From Pollenia angustigena (Eukaryota > Arthropoda > Insecta > Diptera > Polleniidae), in NCBI GenBank assembly GCA_930367215.1, contig OV884058.1, positions 105,485,802 through 105,549,801 of the forward strand: 64,000 nucleotides of DNA, in the 5' to 3' direction. Under the pieces are notes generated by a model that searched no databases, was not told where the DNA came from, and saw only the letters and a program-made list of their open reading frames with translations. Shown piece by piece: positions 12,726-22,275 of the stretch (positions are counted from its first letter, which is position 1; every line of letters starts with the position of its first letter). The position numbers and the translations under genes are program-made.

Positions 12726-12862
12726 AAAGCTACGGTCACACTTATTTAATATTTGACCAAATAAGCGTAACCCCTACTTTTCTTAACAGTATGTGAGATT
12801 TAACACGGTCTTAATTTCACAAAATAAACTAATTGTACTACTAGAAGTGTGACCGTAGCTTT
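12726..12862. mobile_element. 137-bp MITE with perfect 18-bp terminal repeats
   Basis: AAAGCTACGGTCACACTT at the left is repeated exactly inverted at 12845-12862. It is non-coding, no target duplication is evident, and it sits inside the left part of the 12352-16018 element. Confidence 0.65.
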
Positions 12863-12939
12863 TGATTACATAACATTAATTTGACAATCAATTAATAAAA
12901 GCAATTATTATTGACTTTGGATCCAATGGAAAATCAATT

Positions 12940-13235
12940 AATCTATATAATTGATTGAAAATGTTACACATTCTTCTAAGAGCGTCAGCATCACCGAATT
13001 AAGCTCTAAAGAATTCGACGGATAACGGTATGAAATTTCGGGATGATCGTTGGGGAACATTAAATGAGATCTCATTAATTAAAAATCTAGCGCAGATATC
13101 ACCATTAATAGTGTTCAAAATAAACGACACATTCATCATTGTTCTACAACTTTTTAAAGTAGAGAGCTTTATCTGAACCAGTCGAGATGTGTATGAAGGC
13201 ATGGTTAGTGTGTGTAGAATGAAGAGCAAATTTCT
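12940..13235 (-). pseudogene. LINE reverse-transcriptase C-terminal relic (jockey/CR1-like)
   Basis: The minus strand encodes MPSYTSRLVQIKLSTLKSCR, then TMMNVSFILNTINGDI, then ISFNVPQRSSRN and, after one stop, FGDADALRRMCNIFN. This is the tail of non-LTR retrotransposon polymerases (LPSY.SR...I.L.SLK.RR...F.....I.G....L...I.FNVP.R..R). The catalytic domain is absent. It resembles the better fragment at 32137-32925. A dead remnant. Confidence 0.75.
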
Positions 13236-14057
13236 GCTTAAATTGTATAAAAATCTGTCATTTTTTTGTTGCGATTATTGAGCCTACTAGTTTTAATTAT
13301 AAATAATTAATTAATTCATTCGCAGGATACATTAAAATAATTTATTACAATGCTAGGACATGTTCTGTGTTAAAAGTAATGAGTTCTGGAATCAAATATT
13401 AAACAAGATATGTATTACGTTCTCGATTCCTATTGATTGCATTTTCCTGCTGGGAATATTGTTTAATTTCAGCTTCAATAGTAAAACTCTCTCAGAAACC
13501 AATTTTATCTTCAATGGCGGATAAATATACCGATTAGTTAATAAACTATCTTGGAATCCTATGGAGTTTCAATTTCAACTTCAGTTTGGAATATTTCTAG
13601 AACCGTAAGTGAAACTTGAAAATTTCCTAAAACACATACATACATATAAACTTTTAAATTCTTCAATGTTTTACATTTTTAGCCCACTGTTCTTTACTTC
13701 AATATTCATAAGTAAGTTTTTTGTTTTGTTCTTGTTGCTGTTATTCTTGCTCTCATTGTCGTTATCATCAAATTTTAGGTGATTTACCTTCATAATTTTT
13801 TTTCTTTGTGTCCAAAAAAAAAAACAATAATAAACTTGTTTACCCAAAGTACTATATTCGAGAATAAAAAAAGCTTTTTATTGTTTATCTGCTAAAACAT
13901 TAAAAAGATAAAAAGCAGCAACACTAAACAATAATAATTTTGAAGTTTTATATTGTTTATTTAAGTTTTGGTTCTCTAGATAATTTTAACGTTTATTTTC
14001 GGCTTGATTGAATTCTTTATCAAAAGTGTTGCTCACACGACGCCAATTATAATTTTT

Positions 14058-14856
14058 TATACCCTCCACCACAATTAGTTGTGAAGAGGGTATATTAAGT
14101 TTGTCATTCCGTGTGAAACTTTTTTATTATTCATCTCAGACCCCATATAGTATATATATTCTGGGTCCTTGAGTAATTCTAAGTCGATTTAGACATGTCC
14201 GTCTGTCTGTCCGTCTGTCCGTCTGTTGAAAACACGCTCACTTTCGAACAACTCAAAAGAAATGAACAAACTTGGTGCCAAATTGCTTGTAGTTATCCTA
14301 AGCAGTTTGGGATTGAAATCCAGCAAAATCGGTTCAGTAGGACCAGAGCTATGAATCAAAATGTGGAACCACCACCTAAAAAAATTGATAATTTTTTTAC
14401 AAAAAATAACATAAATGCTGAAACAAGGCACGGAATGAGATAAGATTTTGCAAAAATTTGTTTTATTTGACTGGAAATCACGCTGTTAAATTTCGTGAAG
14501 ATCCGTCCATAATTTACCCTAAGCCCCATATAAACACTACTCCCGGAAAACAGTTTAGTAAGCCTAAAACCGTAAAAAATAACGCTAGTACAACAGAAAT
14601 TGGTACGTCAAAGTTTTAAAGGACTAGAAATGACGCTGTGAAATTTCGTGATGATCGGTCCATAATTTACCCTAGGCCCCATATAAACCCTACTACCGGA
14701 AAACAGTTTAGTCGCCTAAAACCACAATTAATAACAAATCGTCACAGTTTAAGATAATAATAACATCATAAAAATATTACTCCTTAAACATTCGAACTGT
14801 CGGTGGAGGGTATCAAAGATTCGGCACAGCCGAATATAGCACTCTAACTTGTTTTT
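14058..14856. mobile_element. non-autonomous 'TATACCCTCCACC' repeat (Helitron-like?)
   Basis: It starts with the self-complementary TATACCCTCCACCACAATTA...GAGGGTATA, then carries the TGTCCGTCTGTC run (14195-14226). Two diverged units follow (AAATTTCGTGAAGATC / AAATTTCGTGATGATC with CCCCATATAAAC). It ends GGTGGAGGGTATCAAAG plus the hairpin TTCGGCACAGCCGAA (14819-14833) and CTTGTTTTT. This layout is common in fly repeats. The 3' hairpin suggests a Helitron relative, but I cannot prove it. Confidence 0.6.
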
Positions 14857-14955
14857 AATGTCTTCTCCAGTAAAACGATGATGTAATATTTTGTTAAATG
14901 TATTAAATCGCAAAGCTAAAGCTGTTTTTGAATTTGTTGGAATGATGATTAAGTA

Positions 14956-15663
14956 AAAGGTGGTCAAGCCATAATGCACGATGTTAACTTTGAGTCACAA
15001 CTTAACGTCAAGTTTTTTGCCCAACTTAATTTGAAGCTTCTTTGTTTCAGTATTTGACAAATTCAACAATGGATTGTTAAGATTGTTGAAGCCTTTTGCG
15101 AAATTGGGCGTTCAAATCAAAATGCATTTCGTGCACTTCTTGATTTTTTTGTTGGTCAGCATAATCGACTAAATGTGTCCACAATCGGGAAAATTGTGCG
15201 CAAATTTTAGCAAACCGGATCTGTAGGAAATGTGAAAACGTCAGTTTGGTGCGGTTTACGGGCTGGCAGCGTCATCGGGCCGAACTTCATCGAAAATCAG
15301 GTCATCCAAGCGGTTACAGTGAATGGTGTTTGCTATCGTGAGATGATAACGGAATTCTTGTGGCCAGAAATCGAGGATATGGACTTGGACGATATGTGGC
15401 CACTGTACGTCAAAAATCCAAGAACAATGCAAGAGCTAAAGGATGAGTTAATTCGGCACATTAAAGACATTGTACCTCAATGAAGTCTTAGTCATTGAAA
15501 ATATGGACCATCAGATAGAGGTATGACATCAAAGCCGTGGCGAGCATTTGTCCACATAATTGGCATAGATGCGTCTATAATAATGAAAAATATTAAGATA
15601 ATTTTTTGAAAACTTTTTTTTTTATTTACAATTAACATCGTGCGTTTTAGTTTAACCACCCTT
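14956..15663 (+). mobile_element. internally deleted IS630/mariner-type element, TA duplication
   Basis: Inverted ends of about 32 bp: AAAGGTGGTCAAGCC...GCACGATGTTAA against, reversed, AAGGGTGGTTAAACT...GCACGATGTTAA. TA flanks both sides (14954-14955, 15664-15665). It contains the broken transposase at 15064-15483 and nests inside the 12352-16018 element. Confidence 0.8.
15064..15483 (+). pseudogene. doubly deleted IS630/mariner-like transposase
   Basis: One frame of 139 codons with a single internal stop (TAG 15208-15210). The first part (IVKIVEAFCEIGRSNQNAFR ... STIGKIVRKF, QTGSVGNVK) is the helix-turn-helix N-terminus. It jumps to SVWCGLRAGSVIGPNF, AVTVNGVCYREMI and FLWPEIEDMDLDDMW, then jumps again to YVKNPRTMQELKDELI. 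Full-length relatives are near 345 residues. The first gap removes the region with the first catalytic Asp, the second the segment with the second Asp (QQDGA). The ends stay in frame and TIR-bounded, as in a MITE made by internal deletion. Confidence 0.85.
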
Positions 15664-16375
15664 TATTAAACTTTAATCATTTATGTATTGATAGACTACT
15701 TTAAATAGTTTATGTTCTTTAGATTACAATTTTAACTTAAATAATAATGTGGAGTCATTATAATTGTGAATCTTCTAAGAGTAAAATTGTAGATATTCTT
15801 CATTAATAAGATTTTGTTTGTTTTACTTAATTCCCAATATTCATTTTTGTTAAATGCAATAAAATTTTTTGTTGGGGGATATGCTCATTTCACTGGTTGC
15901 ATAGGCCAGATCATCAGGAAACCTTTTCCCAACGGCTTTAGAAAATTTAAAGATTTTTTCTATTGCAAATAAAATGAGAATTACAAAAACTCAAGTCTTA
16001 TTTGCAACGCAGGTAGTATTCTTTTTCCAATTTCGAATTAATCTTCTTTTGCTCGGTTATTTTTTTTTTCTTTTGAAGGCACAATTTAAATTTCTTAAGA
16101 GTTAAATTGAAGGTCTAATTGTAATTTTTTTAGACTCCAATATCTGCTCTAATGGTAAAGCTTCTTATAGCCAACTGAAAACAATGTTTTTTGTCGGTGT
16201 ATTGAATGTGTGTGAAGATAAATACGTATTTAACTAGCGGAGACATCCACCAAATTTTCTTTGCAGCAACTGTTTGCAGTTAACATTGCACTTAACAGTG
16301 CTGTTATAATAGAATAAAGTGAATTCAGGACGATTTTCAGGGAAATGGAACTGGTTGCACATAAAAATATAGTTC

Positions 16376-18082
16376 TTTAGAGGATTCTGCTAGTGGTATA
16401 TCTGAAATAATTCTGAAAATTAAGAAAATTTAATTTTCAAAAAGGGTTATTTTCAAAAATGTTAAAAATGGACTTTATGGACTTTGGACAATTTGGAGAA
16501 ATGGTGATGGGTAACAAAATAACACCATATAGGAATGGGGGAGGAAAGAGTCCTAAAGAGGATTCTGGTAGTGGGATATCTGAAATAATATTGGAATTTC
16601 AGAAATTCGGATTTGAAAAATTTCGTTTTTTACGAAAATTTCTGGCGAAGATTAGTGACCATTTTGGAAAAATATGGAATGGTAACAGAAACAAACTATA
16701 TGGAAATGGTACTCCAAGGGGTCCTCTTTAGGACCCTATTAGTGGTATATCTGAAATAATTCTGAAAATTAGGAAAATTTAATTCTAAAAAAGTGCTATT
16801 TTGAAAAATGTTAAAAGTGGACTTTATGGACTTTGGACAATTTAGAGAAATGGTGATGGGTAACAACATAACACCATATAGGAATGGGGGAGGAAAGAGT
16901 CCTAAAGAGGATTCTGGTAGTGGGATATCTGAAATAATATTGGAATTTCAGAAATTCGGATTTGAAAAATTTCGTTTTTTACGAAAATTTCTGGCGAAGA
17001 TTAGTGACCATTTTGGAAAAATATGGAATGGTAACAGAAACAAACTATATAGAAATGGTGCTCCATTTTTCAAAATAGCACTTTTTTAAAATTAAATTTT
17101 CCTAATTTTCAGAATTATTTCAGATATACCACTAATAGGGTCCTAAAGAGGACCCCTTGGAGCACCATTTCCATATAGTTTGTTTCTGTTACCATTCCAT
17201 ATTTTTCCAAAATGGTCACTAATCTTCGCCAGAAATTTTCGTAAAAAACGAAATTTTTCAAATCCGAATTTCTGAAATTCCAATATTATTTCAGATATCC
17301 CACTACCAGAATCCTCTTTAGGACTCTTTCCTCCCCCATTCCTATATGGTGTTATTTTGTTACCCATCACCATTTCTCTAAATTGTCCAAAGTCCATAAA
17401 GTCCACTTTTAACATTTTTCAAAATAGCACTTTTTTAGAATTAAATTTTCCTAATTTTCAGAATTATTTCAGATATACCACTAATAGGGCCCTAAAGAGG
17501 ACCCCTTGGAGTACCATTTCCATATAGTTTGTTTCTGTTACCATTCCATATTTTTCCAAAATGGTCACTAATCTTCGCCAGAAATTTTCGTAAAAAACGA
17601 AATTTTTCAAATCCGAATTTCTGAAATTCCAATATTATTTCGGATATCCCACTACCAGAATCCTCTTTAGGACTCTTTCCTCCCCCATTCCTATATGGTG
17701 TTATTTTGTTACCCATCACCATTTCTCCAAATTGTCCAAAGTCCATAAAGTCCACTTTTAACATTTTTCAAAATAGCACTTTTTTAAAATTAAATTTTCC
17801 TAATTTTCAGAATTATTTCAGATATACCACTAATAGGGTCCTAAAGAGGACCCCTTGGAGCACCATTTCCATGTAGTTTGTTTCTGTTACCATTCCATAT
17901 TTTTCCAAAATGGTCACTAATCTTCGCCAGAAATTTTCGTAAAAAACGAAATTTTTCAAATCCGAATTTCTGAAATTCCAATATTATTTCAGATATCCCA
18001 CTACCAGAATCCTCTTTAGGACTCTTTTCTCCCCCATTCCTATATGGTGTTATTTTGTTACCCATCACCATTTCTCCAAATT
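16376..18082. repeat. 349-bp units, two forward then inverted (first part)
   Basis: Forward units start near 16459 and 16808; inverted units are at 17143-17415, 17492-17764 and from 17841, all 349 bp apart, with the axis at about 17083. Each unit has a 90-codon open frame (MLKVDFMDFGQF ... NKLYGNG) that stays open in intact copies. 349 is not a multiple of 3, so no long protein results. Each unit is a diverged dimer of about 174 bp (AAAGAGGATTCTGGTAGTGG at 16556 against the matching half at 16730). A half unit sits at 16376. Confidence 0.85.
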
Positions 18083-18720
18083 GTCCAAAGCAGGGTTTAA
18101 AAGCATCCATCAGCTGAATGCTTTTTATTTTTGCTTTTGCCACTGCTATTGAAATTTGTAATTTTTTTTCCAACAGCCAATGTTTTGTTTTTCGTTTGTG
18201 CAAAAAAGCAAATCTCCTATTTTGTATATTTTTATTTTCTGACAACTGCTTTTTTACCAGCCAGCGACAAAAATGGACAACCACATAAAAAGCAAAAGCT
18301 AAAAAAAATTATTTCGCCTTTTGCTTTTTTACTTTTTCCTGAAAGAAGAGCTAGTTAAAAAAGACAAACCAAAAAAAAATCTAAAATTCAAAGAACAAAA
18401 ATTCTTCTCTGGCTGGTAATAACAAAAAGCCGATTCAATAAAATAAAAAGCAGCGGAAGTGTGTGCTAAAAGCAATCTGAGCAGAGCTATTAGCTCTGCA
18501 AAAAGACAGATTACAACGAAAAAATACTGATCAGTGTACAAGCAACATGGTTTTTTTATGGTGATGAGGAAAAATAAATTTTTGCCTTTCTTCAGTAATG
18601 TTGTAGTAATGTTGTTGTTGCTCGCCAAACAAATAAAAAATTCTTGTTGTGTTTGTTTTGCATGAAAAATATCACTTGTCGTCGTCGAGTATTTTTTTTC
18701 GCAATCATGTGCCTTTGCAA

Positions 18721-21404
18721 CAGTGTTGCCACTTTGTGGGTAATTACCCGAATTTGGTATAATTTTTACGGTCGTGGGTAGAGCGTGGGTAATTTCTCTT
18801 AGGTGTAATTTAGGTATAATTTGAAATTTTTACTTCAGATGCCTTAATAAAATCAAGATTCGATTTCAGTGATGACATTTATTTCTTTTTAAATATTGTT
18901 GCTAAGAAATGCACAGCCTTTTGAACCAAAGTCTCGGTTTCTTTTTAAGAAACGATTTCATACATATATTTTCAAATGTTTGGTAATGAATGTCGCAAGA
19001 TGGACCCTTATGCTAAGTTCACACTTGGGTTTTTAAACGCGTTTAAGCAAAATGTTGATTAAGCTAATCAAAGCCGTTCACATTACATTTGAGATGATTA
19101 AGATGACAGATGATTAAGAAAAAAAACACAGAACAAACACACAAAAAAACAACAAACATATTTATATTTCTTTAAAGTATTAAAAATGGATAAACACACT
19201 TTTGAAAAGTTATCAGAAGATTATTTTAATCATTTTTAATGATGAAATTGTGAAAATTTATGAATTATTTAAGGAAAAAAATAAAAACATTTAGCAGAAA
19301 CCTTGGCCGGTTGTACACGATCATGTTGGCGATTCTACATTTGAGGTATGTTCAGTGGATTCTACGTGATTTATGAATTGATTTATGCTATGTTCACATA
19401 TGGGTTTTTAAACGCGTTTAAGCAAAATGTTGATTAAGTTAATCAAAGCCGTTCACACTACATTTGAGATGATTAAGATGACAGATAATTAAGAAAAAAA
19501 CACAACAAACAAATTTATATTTATTTAAAGTATTAAAAATGGATAAAAATGCTTTTATAAAGTTATCAGAAGATTATTTTAATCATTTTAATGATTAAAT
19601 TGTGAAAATTTATGAAATATTAAAGGAAAAAAATAAAAATATTAAGCAGAAATCGTGGCCGGTTGTACACGATCATGTTGGCGATTCTACATTACACTCA
19701 GTTTGAGGTATGTTCAGTGGATTCTATGTGGTTTATGAAGTGATTTAGTTGTAAACATGTCAATTTGAAGTGATTAACAAATCACTTCAATGTATGGGTA
19801 ATCATCTCGATTTTGAAGTGATTAGAGCTTAATCACGTTCGAGCTGCTTAAACGCGTTTAAGAACCCAAGTGTGAACATAGTATTAGATTTGGATAAAGA
19901 TGCCTATCATAGTGATTTAGAAGTTGAAGTTTATTGAAAAAAGTTATTCAAACTTAAAAATTGCCTGGTGGAAGATATGTTTCCAATATTGCAGCATATA
20001 ATTAATTTTATTTATATCTTTCTATTTTTTAAAGTTTTAGTTTAAAGAATATTTAACGCCTTTTACAGTTGTAAAAGTGAATTTCGAAAGAGACAGTTGT
20101 ATAAAACTCTGCAAGCATTTTGTTTACTAAATCAGGTATAAAGGGTTTTATTTAACACCATGAAACTTAAAATGGCAGGCAACACAAAAAAAATTAGTTT
20201 TAATCGCAGATTGATACACGGCATTACCATTTGAAACTGATTTAAATGTCCTTGACGAAACGCATTGCAGACGTCCAATTTTTTTTCTCTTTTTCGAATA
20301 AAATGAACAATGTTGACCTCCAAGACACCGATTGTTGCTGGTTTATCAGCATTACCCTCTGACTTCACAGCCCTACGGAAAACAATCAATAAGTGTCACA
20401 TCGCACGGCCTTGAAGTCTAATTGACAGTTTGTTTTCTCTAAATCAACACATCGCCTTCATTTGTGAAAAAAGTTTCATTATTTAAATCATGAAGTCACC
20501 TTTAAGTTGCGAAAATCTATGGCTGATTTTCAAAGTATATTTGGATAATTTGGTGGCGTTGTTCAAGCATGAATCTTTTCAAGATGATGCGCCTGATCAA
20601 AAAGTGAAAACAGTATGGCAGTTCGTTTGACAGCTAACCTTTCGTAAGCTCTATGGGGCTTAAAAGAATCCATTATAAAGCAATGACAAGGAACATCCCA
20701 ATAAAAAATGGAGCTTCCAACGAAGCAGGTTTGTTAGGGAGAAACATAAAACTTACGGAAGACATGAATTTTATATGGCGGGTTCCCACTTTGAAGCAAT
20801 AAATTTTTGACACATAAAGCGAATTATTCAGCGCACATAAAAATTGTTGGATGTAACGATCAGCTTTACACACTGAATGTTTTGATACCGTTAATTTTTG
20901 GTATTCTCCCTTACAAACCTGCTTCGTGGTAAGGGAATGCCGTAGCACTTGAAATTTTATTTTTTTTTTAATAAAAGTTGTTGAGAGTTCTTTCACTTAC
21001 TTTACTGCATTTCTGTACGTCTTATTGCGTAGCGCGTATTTGTGCGCTTATTTTTTTAAATGTACCTTTAGTGCTTCGCAAAATGATAAAATTGTTTATT
21101 GGGATTTTAAGCCTTCCCAAGATATATCAACCAAATGTGGAAGTTAAACTCATTATTTTAGCAGTTTTATTTTATGTTGTATTGATGTTTTGTAAGTCTT
21201 TAATGTTATTTTTGTTAATTTAAATAAAATTAACGGCTTGACTTATATTTCTCTTGTTTTAATGAGTTTGTTGCGTTTTTGCTTATTTGTAAATGTCTTT
21301 TTATTTAATAAAATTTCAATTTTATATCAGGTGTAATTTCATTTAAATCGGGTAATTTTGCTTCATCTCAAGTGTAATTTTGAATTTTGCTGGTGGTAAC
21401 ACTG
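18721..21404. mobile_element. hAT element 2 nested in hAT 1, exact duplication CTTTGCAA
   Basis: Ends CAGTGTTGCCAC and, reversed, CAGTGTTACCACC, flanked by CTTTGCAA at 18713-18720 and 21405-21412. GGGTAATT/AATTACCC words repeat near the tips. The interior (2.68 kb) holds a Harbinger-like element and an inverted pair CGAAGCAGGTTTGT (20715) with ACAAACCTGCTTCG (20914). Short frames inside are not recognisable as transposase. Confidence 0.85.
19011..19883 (+). mobile_element. Harbinger-like element with internal tandem duplication (TTA)
   Basis: TGCTAAGTTCACACTTGGGT at the left and, reversed, TACTATGTTCACACTTGGGT at the right, both followed by T(T/C)TTAAACGCGTTTAAG. TTA flanks at 19008-19010 and 19884-19886. 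The left end is repeated at about 19387, so the body is two tandem copies of roughly 370 bp. Each copy has an ATG frame at 19186 and 19538 (MDKxxFxKLSEDYFNHF), broken by a base insertion in copy 1 and a stop in copy 2. Confidence 0.7.
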
Positions 21405-21771
21405 CTTTGCAACCTTTTTTGCTGCTTTTATCTCCTATTTTGCGGCTATTAGCATGCATTGGTTTTTGATTTGGCGGCTGTTTGACAGAAGCTGTTTGTT
21501 TCATTCTTTTTCCTACCTATTTTTTCCTACAACATAAAAGTAATTGCCGTTGCTTTTTGAGTTCCATCAAATTGTTAAAAAAGCAAAAGCTGAAAAAAGC
21601 CAGTGCCAATTATTTTGTGTGTTTATTTTGCTGCTGCTTTTGAAAAGTGTGGGCTTTTTTAGCAGTGGAACTTGTCGGCTTTTTAATTTTGATTTTTTTT
21701 TTAATAGGAAAAAGGCAAAATTTGGCTGCTTTTGCTAATATGGCGATAGCATTTTAAACCCTGGTCCAAAG

Positions 21772-22165
21772 TTCATAAAGCCCACTTTTAACATTTTTCA
21801 AAATAGCACTTTTTTAAAATTAAATTTTCCTAATTTTCAGAATTATTTCAGATATACCACTAATAGGGTCCTAAAGAGGACCCCTTGGAGCATCATTTCC
21901 ATATAGTTTGTTTCTGTTACCATTCCATATTTTTCCAAAATGGTCACTAATCTTCGCCAGAAATTTTCGTAAAAAACGAAATTTTTCAAATCCGAATTTC
22001 TGAAATTCCAATATTATTTCAGATATCCCACTGCCAGAATCCTCTTTAGGACTCTTTCCTCCCCCATTCCTATATGGTGTTATTTTGTTACCCATCACCA
22101 TTTCTCCAAATTGTCCAAAGTCCATAAAGTCCATTTTTAACATTTTTGAAAATAACCCTTTTTGA
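21772..22165 (-). repeat. 349-bp units, end of inverted cluster
   Basis: The rest of the hAT-split unit, then one full inverted unit (frame 21871-22143). It finishes with TTGAAAATAACCC, the mirror of GGGTTATTTTCAA at 16444, which closes a roughly 5.7-kb palindromic cluster. Confidence 0.8.
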
Positions 22166-22275
22166 AAAATGTGTGTGAAGTTAAATTTTAAAATTTATAA
22201 CCCTAGACACATTCTGTTATGTTAACAGAACAATGTTAACTACTTAACAGACCTAATGTTAATGCTGTAATCATG
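22166..22275. repeat. array-flanking palindrome arm (left)
   Basis: ATGTGTGTGAAGTTAAAT, then CCCTAGACACATTCTG and GTTAAC-rich DNA. It is mirrored at 28877-28990 on the far side of the 158-bp array. CCCTAGACAC resembles a piggyBac-type tip, but the flanks read TTATAA, not TTAA. Confidence 0.65.

Larger units (their letters stand above)
12352..16018. mobile_element. old long-terminal-inverted-repeat element (about 3.7 kb)
   Basis: 12352 to about 12600 and about 15770 to 16018 are diverged inverted copies. Shared words are GTTACAAGTAAGACTT / GTTGCAAATAAGACTT, GGTTTCCTGATGATCTGGCC and CAGTGAAATG. No clean target duplication was found. The interior now holds a MITE, a LINE relic, a TATACCC repeat and an IS630/mariner copy. 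Family unknown; the long arms suggest a Foldback-like or P/Mutator-type element. Confidence 0.6.
18091..21763. mobile_element. hAT element 1, exact 8-bp duplication GTCCAAAG
   Basis: Ends CAGGGTTTAAAAGC and, reversed, CAGGGTTTAAAATGC are flanked by GTCCAAAG at 18083-18090 and 21764-21771. The sequence outside rejoins into a normal 349-bp unit (GTCCAAAG then TTCATAAAG). Own length without its passenger is about 980 bp, with no transposase recognised. Many AAAGCAAAAG/GCTTTTGC words lie near the ends. Confidence 0.88.

Noticed and set aside
14195..14443. Frames on both strands in the TGTCCGTCTG repeat
   Set aside because: These arise from the simple repeat of a known fly-type non-coding element.
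18329..18628. 99-codon minus-strand frame in hAT 1 as its transposase
   Set aside because: It lies in the terminal zone, is Phe/Leu-rich and lacks any hAT motif.
20673..20996. 107-codon minus-strand frame in hAT 2
   Set aside because: It spans the inverted pair CGAAGCAGG...; no transposase motif seen.
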